Positions 1-6,524 of a stretch of DNA of 23,549 nt are shown here, piece by piece; the stretch's first letter is position 1; every line of letters begins with the position of its first letter. This DNA is from JAISFI01 sp031553775 (GTDB lineage Bacteria > Bacteroidota > Bacteroidia > Bacteroidales > Azobacteroidaceae). The stretch lies in assembly GCA_031553775.1 (NCBI GenBank), contig JAVBLA010000077.1, positions 1 to 23,549 on the forward strand, in the 5' to 3' direction. The notes under the pieces are model-generated. The model had not been told where the DNA came from, ran no database searches, and saw nothing but the letters and a program-made list of their open reading frames with translations. Made by a program: the position numbers and the translations under genes.

Positions 1-168
1 CCCTCGGTAGAACTTTACTTTGGTCCGAAAGCGCCTGCCGGTAAAGAAAATGTCTGGATACAAACCCTGCCCAACAAGGGATGGTTTACCTACTTCCGCA
101 TTTACGGCCCCGAAGCTCCTGCATTTGACGGCAGTTGGAAGCCCGGCGATTTTGAGGAAGTGAAGTAA
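1..168 (+). CDS. DUF1254/DUF1214 domain protein, C-terminal end (5' partial)
   Basis: Frame 1 is open from the first base to the TAA at 166-168 and encodes 55 residues of a C-terminus. The piece contains LYFGPKAPAGKE, a Trp-rich stretch (NKGWFTYFRIYGP) and a DGSWKPGDFEEV end. These are the signatures I know from the end of DUF1214, the C-terminal half of DUF1254/DUF1214 proteins. The family's biochemical role is not established; many members are secreted or periplasmic. A terminator hairpin follows directly, and the next gene on the same strand is a predicted outer-membrane barrel. The family assignment comes from memory of the motif, and the N-terminal part lies outside the window. Confidence 0.85.
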   Translation, partial: PSVELYFGPKAPAGKENVWIQTLPNKGWFTYFRIYGPEAPAFDGSWKPGDFEEVK

Positions 169-183
169 TTTATCATGCACCGA

Positions 184-220
184 TAGCCTGGCAGGTTTCA
201 ATTCCTGTCAGGCTATTTTT
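184..220 (+). terminator. Rho-independent terminator after the DUF1214 gene
   Basis: A 12-base arm at 184-195 (TAGCCTGGCAGG) pairs with 204-215 (CCTGTCAGGCTA) across an 8-base loop, with one G-U pair. Five T follow at 216-220. Only 13 bases separate the T tract from the next ATG at 234, so the hairpin may act as an attenuator for the downstream gene rather than a full stop. Confidence 0.85.
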
Positions 221-233
221 AAATTCAAGCCTT

Positions 234-1052
234 ATGAACCTCAAATTTTTCAGCATCTTATCGATAGCAGTCGTCGCCGGTCTGCAGGTCAAAGCCCAGC
301 AAACGGACTCACTGCAAAAGAAAACGCTTACTGTGGAGGAGGTGACCCGGGAAAAACAGAACCCGATGAGCGGATATAAGACCGTATTCCTACAAAACGT
401 CACCGTGCCCGTAGGCGAAGGCAACACCAATTCGCTCTCTATCCAGCCGGTGTTCCCGTTTACGATCGCCAATAAGGTAAAGATAAATACCTACACCATC
501 ATTCCGTTCCAATGGCTTCCGCCGATGACCGAAGGCGGCGAGAAGGTATTCGGGATGGGCAATATTCTCTTCAACGCTTTTATCCGTCCGGCCGCCCCTC
601 CCAAAGGCAAATGGATATGGGGCGTTGGCCCTACGCTGCAGATCCCCACCCGGACGACGCCCGAGTTGGGCAGCAATCGCCTGAGCATGGGGCCGGCAGC
701 GTTGATTTACTATGCCGGGAGCAAATTTTCGGGTGGTTTCGTGGCGCAGAACTTTTGGTCGCTTGGCGGCAAGGGAGCCAACAAAGTCAACATGTTCAGT
801 GCGCAGTATGTGGCCTATTACAATTTCCCGAAGGGATGGTACTTGGAGAGTAATTCCACAATAACGTCAAACTGGCTGGCCGATCCGGGCGACAAATGGA
901 TGGTTCCCGTGGGTGCAGGTGCTGGAAAAACCTTTAAGATGGGAAAATTCTATTACAGCGCTTCAATGCAGGGATTCTATAACGCTGTCGTTCCGCAGGG
1001 AGTGGGGCGATGGATGGCCATCGCACAATTCCAGATCATCTTCGCCCAATAA
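234..1052 (+). CDS. Predicted outer-membrane beta-barrel protein (MetA/transporter-like)
   Basis: The 272-residue product begins with a signal peptide (Lys-containing start, hydrophobic run to about residue 20, cleavage near KAQQ). The rest alternates short polar and aromatic strands with Gly/Pro turns, such as IWGVGPTLQIPT, FVAQNFWSLGG and FYYSASMQGFY, and ends in a strand, AIAQFQIIFAQ. This is the look of an outer-membrane barrel. It resembles the phenol-degradation MetA-like proteins (often misnamed neuromedin U) that I associate with DUF1254 genes, and here it does follow a DUF1214 gene. The ATG at 234 lies 13 bases after a terminator, leaving no room for a separate promoter between them, so expression may depend on read-through. 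Substrate and function are unknown. Confidence 0.7.
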   Translation: MNLKFFSILSIAVVAGLQVKAQQTDSLQKKTLTVEEVTREKQNPMSGYKTVFLQNVTVPVGEGNTNSLSIQPVFPFTIANKVKINTYTIIPFQWLPPMTEGGEKVFGMGNILFNAFIRPAAPPKGKWIWGVGPTLQIPTRTTPELGSNRLSMGPAALIYYAGSKFSGGFVAQNFWSLGGKGANKVNMFSAQYVAYYNFPKGWYLESNSTITSNWLADPGDKWMVPVGAGAGKTFKMGKFYYSASMQGFYNAVVPQGVGRWMAIAQFQIIFAQ

Positions 1053-1088
1053 AGCCCAGGCTTGTCATTAATAATGAAATTTAAAATA

Positions 1089-1138
1089 CAAAAGCACGAA
1101 AATACAAAGAATATGAAATTTGCATTTTCGTGCTTTTG
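1089..1138. terminator. Bidirectional terminator between convergent genes
   Basis: Arms of 20 bases at 1089-1108 (CAAAAGCACGAAAATACAAA) and 1119-1138 are reverse complements with one mismatch, around a 10-base loop. A-rich and T-rich flanks give a U tract in both directions. The hairpin lies between the plus-strand barrel gene ending at 1052 and the minus-strand thioredoxin gene ending at 1151. Confidence 0.85.
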
Positions 1139-1150
1139 CTTCAGATCGTC

Positions 1151-2272
1151 TTATTTCTTCCCCAACAACTCCTCAACCCTGAATTTCAAAAACTCATTCA
1201 TATAATCTTTATCCACAATAATACCATTCTGATCGATCAAGACAGTATGTGGAATAGACATTACCCCGTATACTTTAGCTGCATCTTCTTCCCATCCTTT
1301 CAGGTTGGAAAGCTGAGGCCAGGTGACTTCGAGTTTCTGACTGGCTTCTTCCCAACTTTTCTGATTATCGTCGAGGGAAATTCCTACGATTTCAAAATTC
1401 TTTCCTTCGAACGATTTCCTGAGTTCTACCAATCCCGGAAGCGACCTTCTGCAGGGACCGCACCAGGATGCCCAGAAATCCACCAGCACCACTTTACCTT
1501 TTCCGGCATAATCGGATAGTGACACCTCTTTCCCTTTCAGGTCTTTTCCTCTAACATCGATATAGGCTTTACCGACGGCGCTGGCTTCGAGTGATTGTAC
1601 CCGGGAATTCAGCATTCCGGCTCTTTCAGTATTTTGATACTCCGGAGATGCCTGTGCAAGCAGTTCTTTCAATTGCCCGGCATTCAAAACATATGCATAG
1701 TTAGATAAAAAGAATTCTCCGACCGGATTTTTGACATTCGGCAATGTGTAGTTATAAATAATATTCCCGTATTCTGTTTTTGTGTTTTTAGCTATTTCAT
1801 TATATTCAGTATATAACTCTGGTGTAATACCTCCGTTATTCTTGGCATTGTCTGTTTTTTCATAAAAAGCCCTCTCTTTTTCTGAAATCGCATCGAGTTG
1901 ATCCATTACTTTTTGGCACTCATCGTTCATTGGAGTTCCTTTCACTAAAGCAGTCATAGCCGTATCTATATGTATTTCGATCTTACCGGGTTCAGTGATA
2001 AATAAGGTCTGCATATAGGGCGATTTTACAAATACCACCCGGATAGAAGGGGTGTCAGATGCAATTCCCTTGAATTGGAATTTTTGACCGGCAATGGTAG
2101 CGGAATCGGACATCTGCCATTTCCTGGAACCTGCATCATATTGTTGCAGATATACGGTCTGACCGTCTGCACTGTTGTCGTCGAATGTACCCGTTACCGT
2201 ATAGGCCTGCTTATCTGTACAAGAAACAACAACTAATAAAATAGACAGAACACATGTAATTAATTTTCTCAT
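1151..2272 (-). CDS. DUF4369/TlpA-like thioredoxin lipoprotein
   Basis: This 373-residue protein has a lipoprotein signal peptide with lipobox VVSC (Cys18). A beta-rich DUF4369-type N-terminal domain covers roughly residues 22-130, followed by a helical linker. A thioredoxin fold of the TlpA/AhpC-TSA type runs from about 235 to the end. The active site is WCGPC with Cys271 and Cys274, and the cis-Pro loop is MSIPHTVLID. Family members reduce or exchange disulfides in the periplasm. In Bacteroidales they are abundant and usually of unknown partner. The gene stands alone: a candidate -7 box lies at 2325-2332 and a shared bidirectional terminator follows. The domain call is secure; the physiological substrate is not known. 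Confidence 0.92.
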   Translation of the reverse strand: MRKLITCVLSILLVVVSCTDKQAYTVTGTFDDNSADGQTVYLQQYDAGSRKWQMSDSATIAGQKFQFKGIASDTPSIRVVFVKSPYMQTLFITEPGKIEIHIDTAMTALVKGTPMNDECQKVMDQLDAISEKERAFYEKTDNAKNNGGITPELYTEYNEIAKNTKTEYGNIIYNYTLPNVKNPVGEFFLSNYAYVLNAGQLKELLAQASPEYQNTERAGMLNSRVQSLEASAVGKAYIDVRGKDLKGKEVSLSDYAGKGKVVLVDFWASWCGPCRRSLPGLVELRKSFEGKNFEIVGISLDDNQKSWEEASQKLEVTWPQLSNLKGWEEDAAKVYGVMSIPHTVLIDQNGIIVDKDYMNEFLKFRVEELLGKK

Positions 2273-2324
2273 GACTATAATTTGAAATGGTGAATTTATG
2301 AGACCGGTTGTTTGCCGGAATGTA

Positions 2325-2332
2325 CAAATGTA
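2325..2332 (-). promoter_or_regulatory. Candidate -7 element TACATTTG for the TlpA-like gene
   Basis: On the minus strand the sequence reads TACATTTG, matching the Bacteroidetes -7 consensus TAnnTTTG. Transcription would start near 2318, giving a leader of about 45 bases before the ATG at 2272. No convincing -33 TTG was found. Confidence 0.5.
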
Positions 2333-2372
2333 TGGAATTTATTCCGGAATGAAGTTTCCCGGTTGGGAAAAT

Positions 2373-2711
2373 TTACACAATTTCCTCGATCGGGTTCCAA
2401 AAAACATGTTTCCAGTTTTGTATCCGGTTGTTTATTATCCTGACTCCTTCCGCTTCCAGTAGCCTTTGCATCTCTCCGGGTGCTCCGAAAGCATCGCTTG
2501 CCGTAAGGATTCCCTGGCTGTTGACTACCCTGTGCGCCGGTATTCCGCTAATGGCCGAATCACTCTGGCTCATCACTTTCCCAACCATTCTGGACAGGTT
2601 CGGATAACCGACGGCTTTGGCGATGGAACCGTAACTGGTAGCCCGTCCGGGAGGTATTAGCCGTACGATTTCGTAAATGGATTGGGTGAAGGACTCGTCG
2701 GGGATATTCAT
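2373..2711 (-). CDS. Alkyltransferase-like (ATL) protein, MGMT fold without the acceptor Cys
   Basis: The 112-residue product is the DNA-binding half of the O6-alkylguanine-DNA alkyltransferase family (MGMT/Ogt C-terminal domain). Family landmarks are PGRATSYGSIA (Tyr27 for base flipping), SRMVGKVM (Arg41 as the finger) and a GxPAHRVV active-site loop. The usual PCHRV is PAHRV here (Pro58-Ala59-His60-Arg61), so no methyl group can be accepted. In known ATL proteins this change yields a non-enzymatic binder that marks O6-alkylguanine for nucleotide excision repair. The length fits ATLs rather than full-length Ogt/Ada. Heptameric repeats lie directly upstream of the ATG. It sits between the TlpA-like gene and the toxin-antitoxin locus, with no clear operon partner. 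Confidence 0.9.
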   Translation of the reverse strand: MNIPDESFTQSIYEIVRLIPPGRATSYGSIAKAVGYPNLSRMVGKVMSQSDSAISGIPAHRVVNSQGILTASDAFGAPGEMQRLLEAEGVRIINNRIQNWKHVFWNPIEEIV

Positions 2712-2716
2712 TGTGA

Positions 2717-2751
2717 ATAATTGATAATTGATAATTGAAAATTGAAAATTA
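2717..2751. repeat. Five tandem 7-bp repeats just upstream of the ATL gene start
   Basis: On the plus strand three copies of ATAATTG (2717-2723, 2724-2730, 2731-2737) are followed by AAAATTG and AAAATTA. The array begins 5 bases upstream of the minus-strand ATG at 2711. It is A+T only apart from one G per unit. Confidence 0.8.
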
Positions 2752-2754
2752 AGA

Positions 2755-2772
2755 ATGAAGTGTTACCTTCAT
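2755..2772 (-). terminator. Weak hairpin downstream of the antitoxin gene
   Basis: Arms ATGAAG (2755-2760) and CTTCAT (2767-2772) form a 6-bp stem with a 6-base loop, 40 bases past the antitoxin stop. On the minus strand a T-rich stretch follows. The stem is short and A/T-rich, so this is only a candidate. Confidence 0.35.
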
Positions 2773-2812
2773 ACTATTTGGTAAATGGGGATATACATAG
2801 GCGTTTTGTAAT

Positions 2813-3913
2813 TTATTCCTGATGTTCGTTAATTTCTATTTTTTCAATCAACTCGTTTCCTAATGAAAACGGGATCAGATTTTTATGTTGTAATCTGCCG
2901 ATAATACATGCCGGATGTGTATGGAACTTTTCGGCAAAGACTGCGACTTTCAACGCGTTTAGCGGTACAGCTTTCAGAATTTCCTGTTCTTCTTTTTCAG
3001 ATAACAGGTAATTGGCGGCAAATTCATCGGCTTTTTTTTCTTTCTCAAAGTCTTTTCCCTGATATTCTATGGCTTCCAGAAAAATATCTTTTTTTCCATG
3101 AAGGATAATGTGTGCCAGTTCGTGAAATACAGTGAACCAGAAAATATCATTGCGTTTGTGTCTGTTCGACAATTGTATTAACGGAGTGTCGTTGATCCAG
3201 CGGGTCGCACCGTTGATGGGAGCTTTTGGGAGACATACTGTATAAACTACCTTTACACCTGCCTCCCTACAAATATCCTGTAACCGAGGGAAAAAATCTA
3301 TTGGTTGTTGGGCCATTATGGATTTTACATCTGGTAATAATTCTTCCAGTCTTTTTTTACTAAAAGGTTTTATAGAAAGCTTTTCAGATTGCAATTCACC
3401 CATCCGTAGCCAAGCAGAAATGGCATATGCTTCCTGTGTTTGTGCCAAAGAAATCCGGAAGGCAACTTTAAGTCGCTGATTGAAATAGTATTTTTCCCAG
3501 GCTTGGTGATCTGCAAAACCGAAAAAACGCAATAACTCAGCCGCTTTTTCCTGCATAGATGCAGATATGCGGATCCAACCAAGACCGGCCATTTTATTCA
3601 AAGGAAATTGCTTAGCCCATTCGATCGACGCGTCGATCGTTTTTTTGTATTTTTCCCGCGCCATAAATTCATCATAGTTCTTTTGGCTGTTCAACCAGAA
3701 ATGAGCCGGAATTTGGGTTACCTGCTCGAATTGGATGGACATATCAGGAGTAATGGCACTTTTTCCATTCAATATTGCAGATATGGTTTTTTCCGGCTTA
3801 CCGGTACGAGTTGCAAACTCCTTAGGACCCATCGCCATTTCGTTTAGTTTTTCGAAAAGAGTTACGCCGGGATGCGGATGAGATTGGGGAAAATATTGAT
3901 TTGTCATGTCCAT
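2813..3913 (-). CDS. higA: HigA-family antitoxin fused to an ImmA/IrrE-type zinc peptidase domain
   Basis: The 366-residue protein has a helix-turn-helix at about residues 15-70 (FATRTGKPEKTISAILNGKS), typical of HigA antitoxins. A central helical region follows, then a metallopeptidase domain with FHELAHIILHG (HExxH zinc ligands) and a downstream KADEFAANYLL helix that would carry the third ligand. Such fusions occur in HigA-like addiction modules. The HTH should bind the module's operator, and the peptidase part may act on a regulator or on itself, which is inference. The ATG at 3913 lies 2 bases after the TAA that would end the full-length toxin, the arrangement of a toxin-first operon. 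MTNQ at 3907 is an alternative start. The reading frame is intact, unlike its toxin partner. Confidence 0.87.
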   Translation of the reverse strand: MDMTNQYFPQSHPHPGVTLFEKLNEMAMGPKEFATRTGKPEKTISAILNGKSAITPDMSIQFEQVTQIPAHFWLNSQKNYDEFMAREKYKKTIDASIEWAKQFPLNKMAGLGWIRISASMQEKAAELLRFFGFADHQAWEKYYFNQRLKVAFRISLAQTQEAYAISAWLRMGELQSEKLSIKPFSKKRLEELLPDVKSIMAQQPIDFFPRLQDICREAGVKVVYTVCLPKAPINGATRWINDTPLIQLSNRHKRNDIFWFTVFHELAHIILHGKKDIFLEAIEYQGKDFEKEKKADEFAANYLLSEKEEQEILKAVPLNALKVAVFAEKFHTHPACIIGRLQHKNLIPFSLGNELIEKIEINEHQE

Positions 3914-3984
3914 GATTACTGTTCCTTATGATAATTTACAATTTCCTGAATTTCTACACCTGTAATTTCAATCCAGATCGCTTC

Positions 3985-4257
3985 TCAGGCTTCATTGATA
4001 GGGACCGGATCATTATGAGGTTTAAAAATTAACCGGTAGGGCTGATCCAGGTTACATGCCCATTTTCCTTTCCTGTCACCGGTTAATTCATGATAATGTC
4101 CCGGTAGGTATCTTACATCTTCTAATGTACCGGCATCTGCCAGTTGGGTCAATCTTAATAAGAGAATAGATGCTCTTTGAGTTCCTAAATCCTTGATTCT
4201 CTGGCGATCGTTATTCGCCCATTTTTCCAGTTTTTTTGTTGAAAAAGTAATATTCAT
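3985..4257 (-). CDS. higB: HigB/RelE-like toxin, truncated by an in-frame TGA (probable pseudogene)
   Basis: The 90-residue product matches the HigB plasmid-maintenance killer family: a basic N-terminus, LPGHYHELTGDRKGKWACNL, and PYRLIFKPHNDPVPINEA. It then stops at TGA (3985-3987). The same frame continues for 22 codons, including WIEITGVEIQEIVNYH, to a TAA at 3916-3918, 2 bases before the antitoxin ATG. That tail is the conserved last strand of the family (EIxDYH type), so the original toxin was about 113 residues. Active relatives are ribosome-dependent mRNA endonucleases; this one probably lacks its C-terminal strand. TGA is not recoded here, since hsdR in the same window ends on TGA in an ATGA overlap. 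Confidence 0.85.
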   Translation of the reverse strand: MNITFSTKKLEKWANNDRQRIKDLGTQRASILLLRLTQLADAGTLEDVRYLPGHYHELTGDRKGKWACNLDQPYRLIFKPHNDPVPINEA

Positions 4258-4259
4258 TG

Positions 4260-4267
4260 CAAAGGTA
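4260..4267 (-). promoter_or_regulatory. -7 element TACCTTTG at the toxin start, likely leaderless
   Basis: The minus strand reads TACCTTTG-CA-ATG, so a perfect TAnnTTTG element ends 2 bases before the toxin start codon. With the usual 4-7 base spacing to the start site, the mRNA would begin at or within the ATG. No -33 element is evident. Confidence 0.6.
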
Positions 4268-4370
4268 TTAATTTTTTCATTGACAGTAAGTGTTAATTAT
4301 AATCTTTAATTTTTGGAATATATTATAAGGAAAAAAAGGATAGCATTTTGATAAGAATTAAAGATAAGAT

Positions 4371-5522
4371 TTATCGGATTTCCCTAATCAAAAATGGTCC
4401 CAACTCCTCCCATGATAAAAACAATTCCGGTTCCCCGGCTGCAAAACCCATCAATTCATAAGGATAATAAGAAAAGGTGATACCTTCGGGCAGAATAAAG
4501 AAATTTTCCGAAGCTTTTTTCGGAGTTTGCAGGAACGGAACTTCTCCGTCTTCCATTGTATATTCTTTTGTCAGTCGGTCGATATAGAATTTAATGAACT
4601 GGTGGTCATCTGCATGAAGGATATCTTTCAGTTTGATCAGTTTTCCTGTTTTTACATCAAAATTGAAGTAGGTGTGTCCATACACTCCATGGGCACCTCC
4701 TGCATATTCGTGACTGAAATATGAAACTACAAAGAAAGCAGAATCCAGATAGCAGGGTCTGAAATAAGACTGGCCGAAGGTAGTGTAACAGTCTTCTTCT
4801 TCTACATTACCCTCTACAATTTCCAGCCTGACCTGATGCCCCCATTTTTTATATGCCGGAGAGTAATATTGAGAACCGATTTTATCCAGTGGGTTTTGTT
4901 TGAAAAAAGCAGTATATGCTTCCGGATATTGTACCGGTACCGCCTGAAACCTAAAATTCCAGTGGGGATGATAGAATAATGTCTCTTCCTGGAAGCAATA
5001 GGTCATACTGTAATTAAAATCGTCATACGCCTGGTATCTGACTTCGCTCTCTTTCAGGGAATATCTCTGTCCGTTTTTGATGACAGTGAAAGATGCCGGT
5101 AGTGCAAATTCGTATTGGTAGCTCTGTTCCTGTGACCATTCGTCCAGTGAACTTTTCCATTTTCCGGAGGAATAAGGTTCCAGCCCGAAGTACACAAAAC
5201 AACTGTCGTCGGCAACATACATTTGTCCGGCAACGTAATAGGAACAATCTTCCGATGGCATTACGTGACTGAGATAGGCCTGTGCTTTTTTGCCTTCAAT
5301 TTCTCCTTCGAAGGCTTTGAGGAAGGTTTTTTGTAACTTGATACTATCGCCGTTAGGGGCGGCAAATACGGTTTCGGATACTTTGGTGATAGAGGTAACA
5401 ATCGGTTGTTCTTCAATCAGATCGCCTCTTCCGTCTTCTTCTGTTCCGGATGTTTTTCCGGTGTTTTTACAGGAAAAGAGCAGGATCAGGAAGGTGAGGG
5501 ATAGGGTGGGGAGAGTTTTCAT
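4371..5522 (-). CDS. DUF3298 (RsiV-like) domain lipoprotein
   Basis: The 383-residue protein starts with a lipoprotein signal peptide and lipobox LFSC (Cys18). The middle is a DUF4163-like region, and the C-terminal third carries the DUF3298 signature: SYFSHEYAGGAHGVYGHTYF followed by FDVKTGKLIKLKDIL. The domain is shared with Bacillus RsiV, where it binds lysozyme. In Bacteroidetes lipoproteins the ligand is unknown and no sigma-factor partner is seen nearby, so a role in sensing or cell-envelope stress is speculation. A short heptameric repeat array lies directly upstream of the ATG. The thioesterase gene lies 56 bases upstream on the same strand and may be co-transcribed. Confidence 0.85.
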   Translation of the reverse strand: MKTLPTLSLTFLILLFSCKNTGKTSGTEEDGRGDLIEEQPIVTSITKVSETVFAAPNGDSIKLQKTFLKAFEGEIEGKKAQAYLSHVMPSEDCSYYVAGQMYVADDSCFVYFGLEPYSSGKWKSSLDEWSQEQSYQYEFALPASFTVIKNGQRYSLKESEVRYQAYDDFNYSMTYCFQEETLFYHPHWNFRFQAVPVQYPEAYTAFFKQNPLDKIGSQYYSPAYKKWGHQVRLEIVEGNVEEEDCYTTFGQSYFRPCYLDSAFFVVSYFSHEYAGGAHGVYGHTYFNFDVKTGKLIKLKDILHADDHQFIKFYIDRLTKEYTMEDGEVPFLQTPKKASENFFILPEGITFSYYPYELMGFAAGEPELFLSWEELGPFLIREIR

Positions 5523-5543
5523 GAAATTGAGAATTGAGAATTT
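5523..5543. repeat. Three 7-bp repeats just upstream of the DUF3298 gene start
   Basis: The units GAAATTG, AGAATTG and AGAATTT sit immediately upstream of the minus-strand ATG at 5522. They resemble the heptads at 2717-2751 in unit length, in the AATTG core and in their position next to a start codon. Confidence 0.6.
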
Positions 5544-5578
5544 TTATTTTTAGAGCAAATACGTTTTTTGAGGGATAG

Positions 5579-6016
5579 TTATTTACCGTTGAAATAGGGT
5601 TCTATTCCTTCAAAAGTATGGATTTTGTTTTTCCATTCTTCCGGAACAGGAATGCTCAGGTGCTCCAGGGGTTTATAGCAGACGACAATTGCGGTACAGG
5701 TAGAAAGAATCTCTTCTGTGTCTCTTTTGATGATCCGGTGTTCGAAAGTCATACTTTTGTTACCGATGGCGGCTACCCGTGTCTGAACCAGTATCTGTGT
5801 TTTCATAAAAATGGGCTGAAGATAATCGATCTTGATGGATGCTCCCACAATGGAGCATTTGTCCCATTGGATGTCTCCCAATACAGTTTCAATATATTTC
5901 AGTTTTCCGTAATCGTAATAACTCTGGTATACGGTGTTGGATACGTGTCCCATCATATCTACGTCGTTGAAACGGACTTGTATTTTTACGGCATGTTTGA
6001 ATTCTTGTTGTTCCAT
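5579..6016 (-). CDS. Acyl-CoA thioesterase (4HBT hotdog family)
   Basis: The 145-residue hotdog-fold protein carries the 4HBT motif VRFNDVDMMGHVSNTVYQSYYD. Asp in the FNDVD/MGHV segment is the expected catalytic or substrate-positioning residue. Such YbgC/FcbC-like enzymes hydrolyse acyl-CoA thioesters; the substrate here is unknown. The open frame extends 64 codons further upstream, but the ATG at 6016 (MEQQEFKHAVK) is preferred because the family begins there. A TACCTTTG promoter element at 6038-6045 also lies only 21 bases upstream. The region above it is gene debris in the opposite orientation. The DUF3298 gene follows after 56 bases. Confidence 0.88.
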   Translation of the reverse strand: MEQQEFKHAVKIQVRFNDVDMMGHVSNTVYQSYYDYGKLKYIETVLGDIQWDKCSIVGASIKIDYLQPIFMKTQILVQTRVAAIGNKSMTFEHRIIKRDTEEILSTCTAIVVCYKPLEHLSIPVPEEWKNKIHTFEGIEPYFNGK

Positions 6017-6037
6017 TCTGTTTTTGAAATTGAAGCG

Positions 6038-6045
6038 CAAAGGTA
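6038..6045 (-). promoter_or_regulatory. -7 element TACCTTTG for the thioesterase gene
   Basis: The minus strand reads TACCTTTG (TAnnTTTG consensus) 21 bases before the ATG at 6016. It predicts a leader of about 15 bases and supports that start over the longer open frame. No clear -33 box was found at the expected distance. Confidence 0.6.
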
Positions 6046-6064
6046 GCGAATAATAATCAAATAT

Positions 6065-6235
6065 ATTGCCCTGCTCTTGTGCGAGAAAGATATGCCGGAG
6101 ATGGAGAAGTGGATAGGTATCCTGAATGAAAAATACGGACAATCTCCACCGATAGTCAGCGCTCTTTACCGGCAGGGGATAGATGAGCTTTTGCAAAATA
6201 TCATCCACATTATTCCATCAGATTATAAAAAATAA
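6065..6235 (+). pseudogene. Orphan C-terminal coding remnant, family not recognised
   Basis: On the plus strand a frame open from about 6047 to the TAA at 6233-6235 encodes about 56 residues with protein-like composition (CEKDMPEMEKWIGILNEKYG, then ALYRQGIDELLQNIIHI). It is amphipathic and predicted helical. No full-length start is present: an in-frame TAG lies at 6044-6046 and the first ATG is at 6092. It lies against the end of the GIY-YIG remnant and upstream of the thioesterase promoter, and looks like the surviving 3' end of a lost gene. I do not recognise the family, and chance coding potential cannot be excluded. Confidence 0.3.
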
Positions 6236-6456
6236 AGCATTCCATATGGTCCAACAGCCAGATGCTCCAGGTATTGAACATCTGCTTTTGTCATCGCTCC
6301 GTCTTTAGATATAAAAATCAAGGCTTTTTGCCAGAATCCTTTTTGTAGTCGTGGTCTTTGACACGCTCCCTGAAATTCTCCGTTTCTCCCAGATACCTTC
6401 CACCTCAAAAAACAAATGTATCTGAGATGCTCTTGTCTGAAGATTCCTGAAATCAA
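6223..6456 (-). pseudogene. GIY-YIG nuclease remnant with frameshift
   Basis: Two frames on the minus strand together spell a GIY-YIG family domain. One frame (about 6340-6402) gives RYLGETENFRERVKDHDYKK, the second half of the GIY-YIG core with its conserved Arg and Glu region. The next frame continues FWQKALIFISKDGAMTKADV and QYLEHLA, the motif that follows in the GIY-YIG proteins I know. Restoring one T in GATTCTGG near 6335 would join them as KKDFWQK. The start is missing (a TGA lies just before GGRYLG) and the C-terminus is replaced by unrelated sequence. Such genes often neighbour type I RM loci; this one follows hsdS directly. It is not expected to make an active nuclease. Confidence 0.65.
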
Positions 6457-6524
6457 ACGATTTCAATTTTCTTACATTGGTGATGGCTTTCGGTAAATAT
6501 AGTTTTAATCTGATGTAAATGAAT

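Noticed and set aside
3985..3987. TGA in the toxin read as a recoded sense codon (Trp or selenocysteine)
   Set aside because: hsdR ends on TGA in an ATGA overlap with hsdM, Trp is encoded by TGG elsewhere, and no selenocysteine-type hairpin was noticed. A premature stop is simpler.
5579..6208. Longer 209-residue version of the thioesterase
   Set aside because: The extra 64 residues have no family counterpart, lie over an opposite-strand remnant, and start upstream of the TACCTTTG element that marks the likely promoter.
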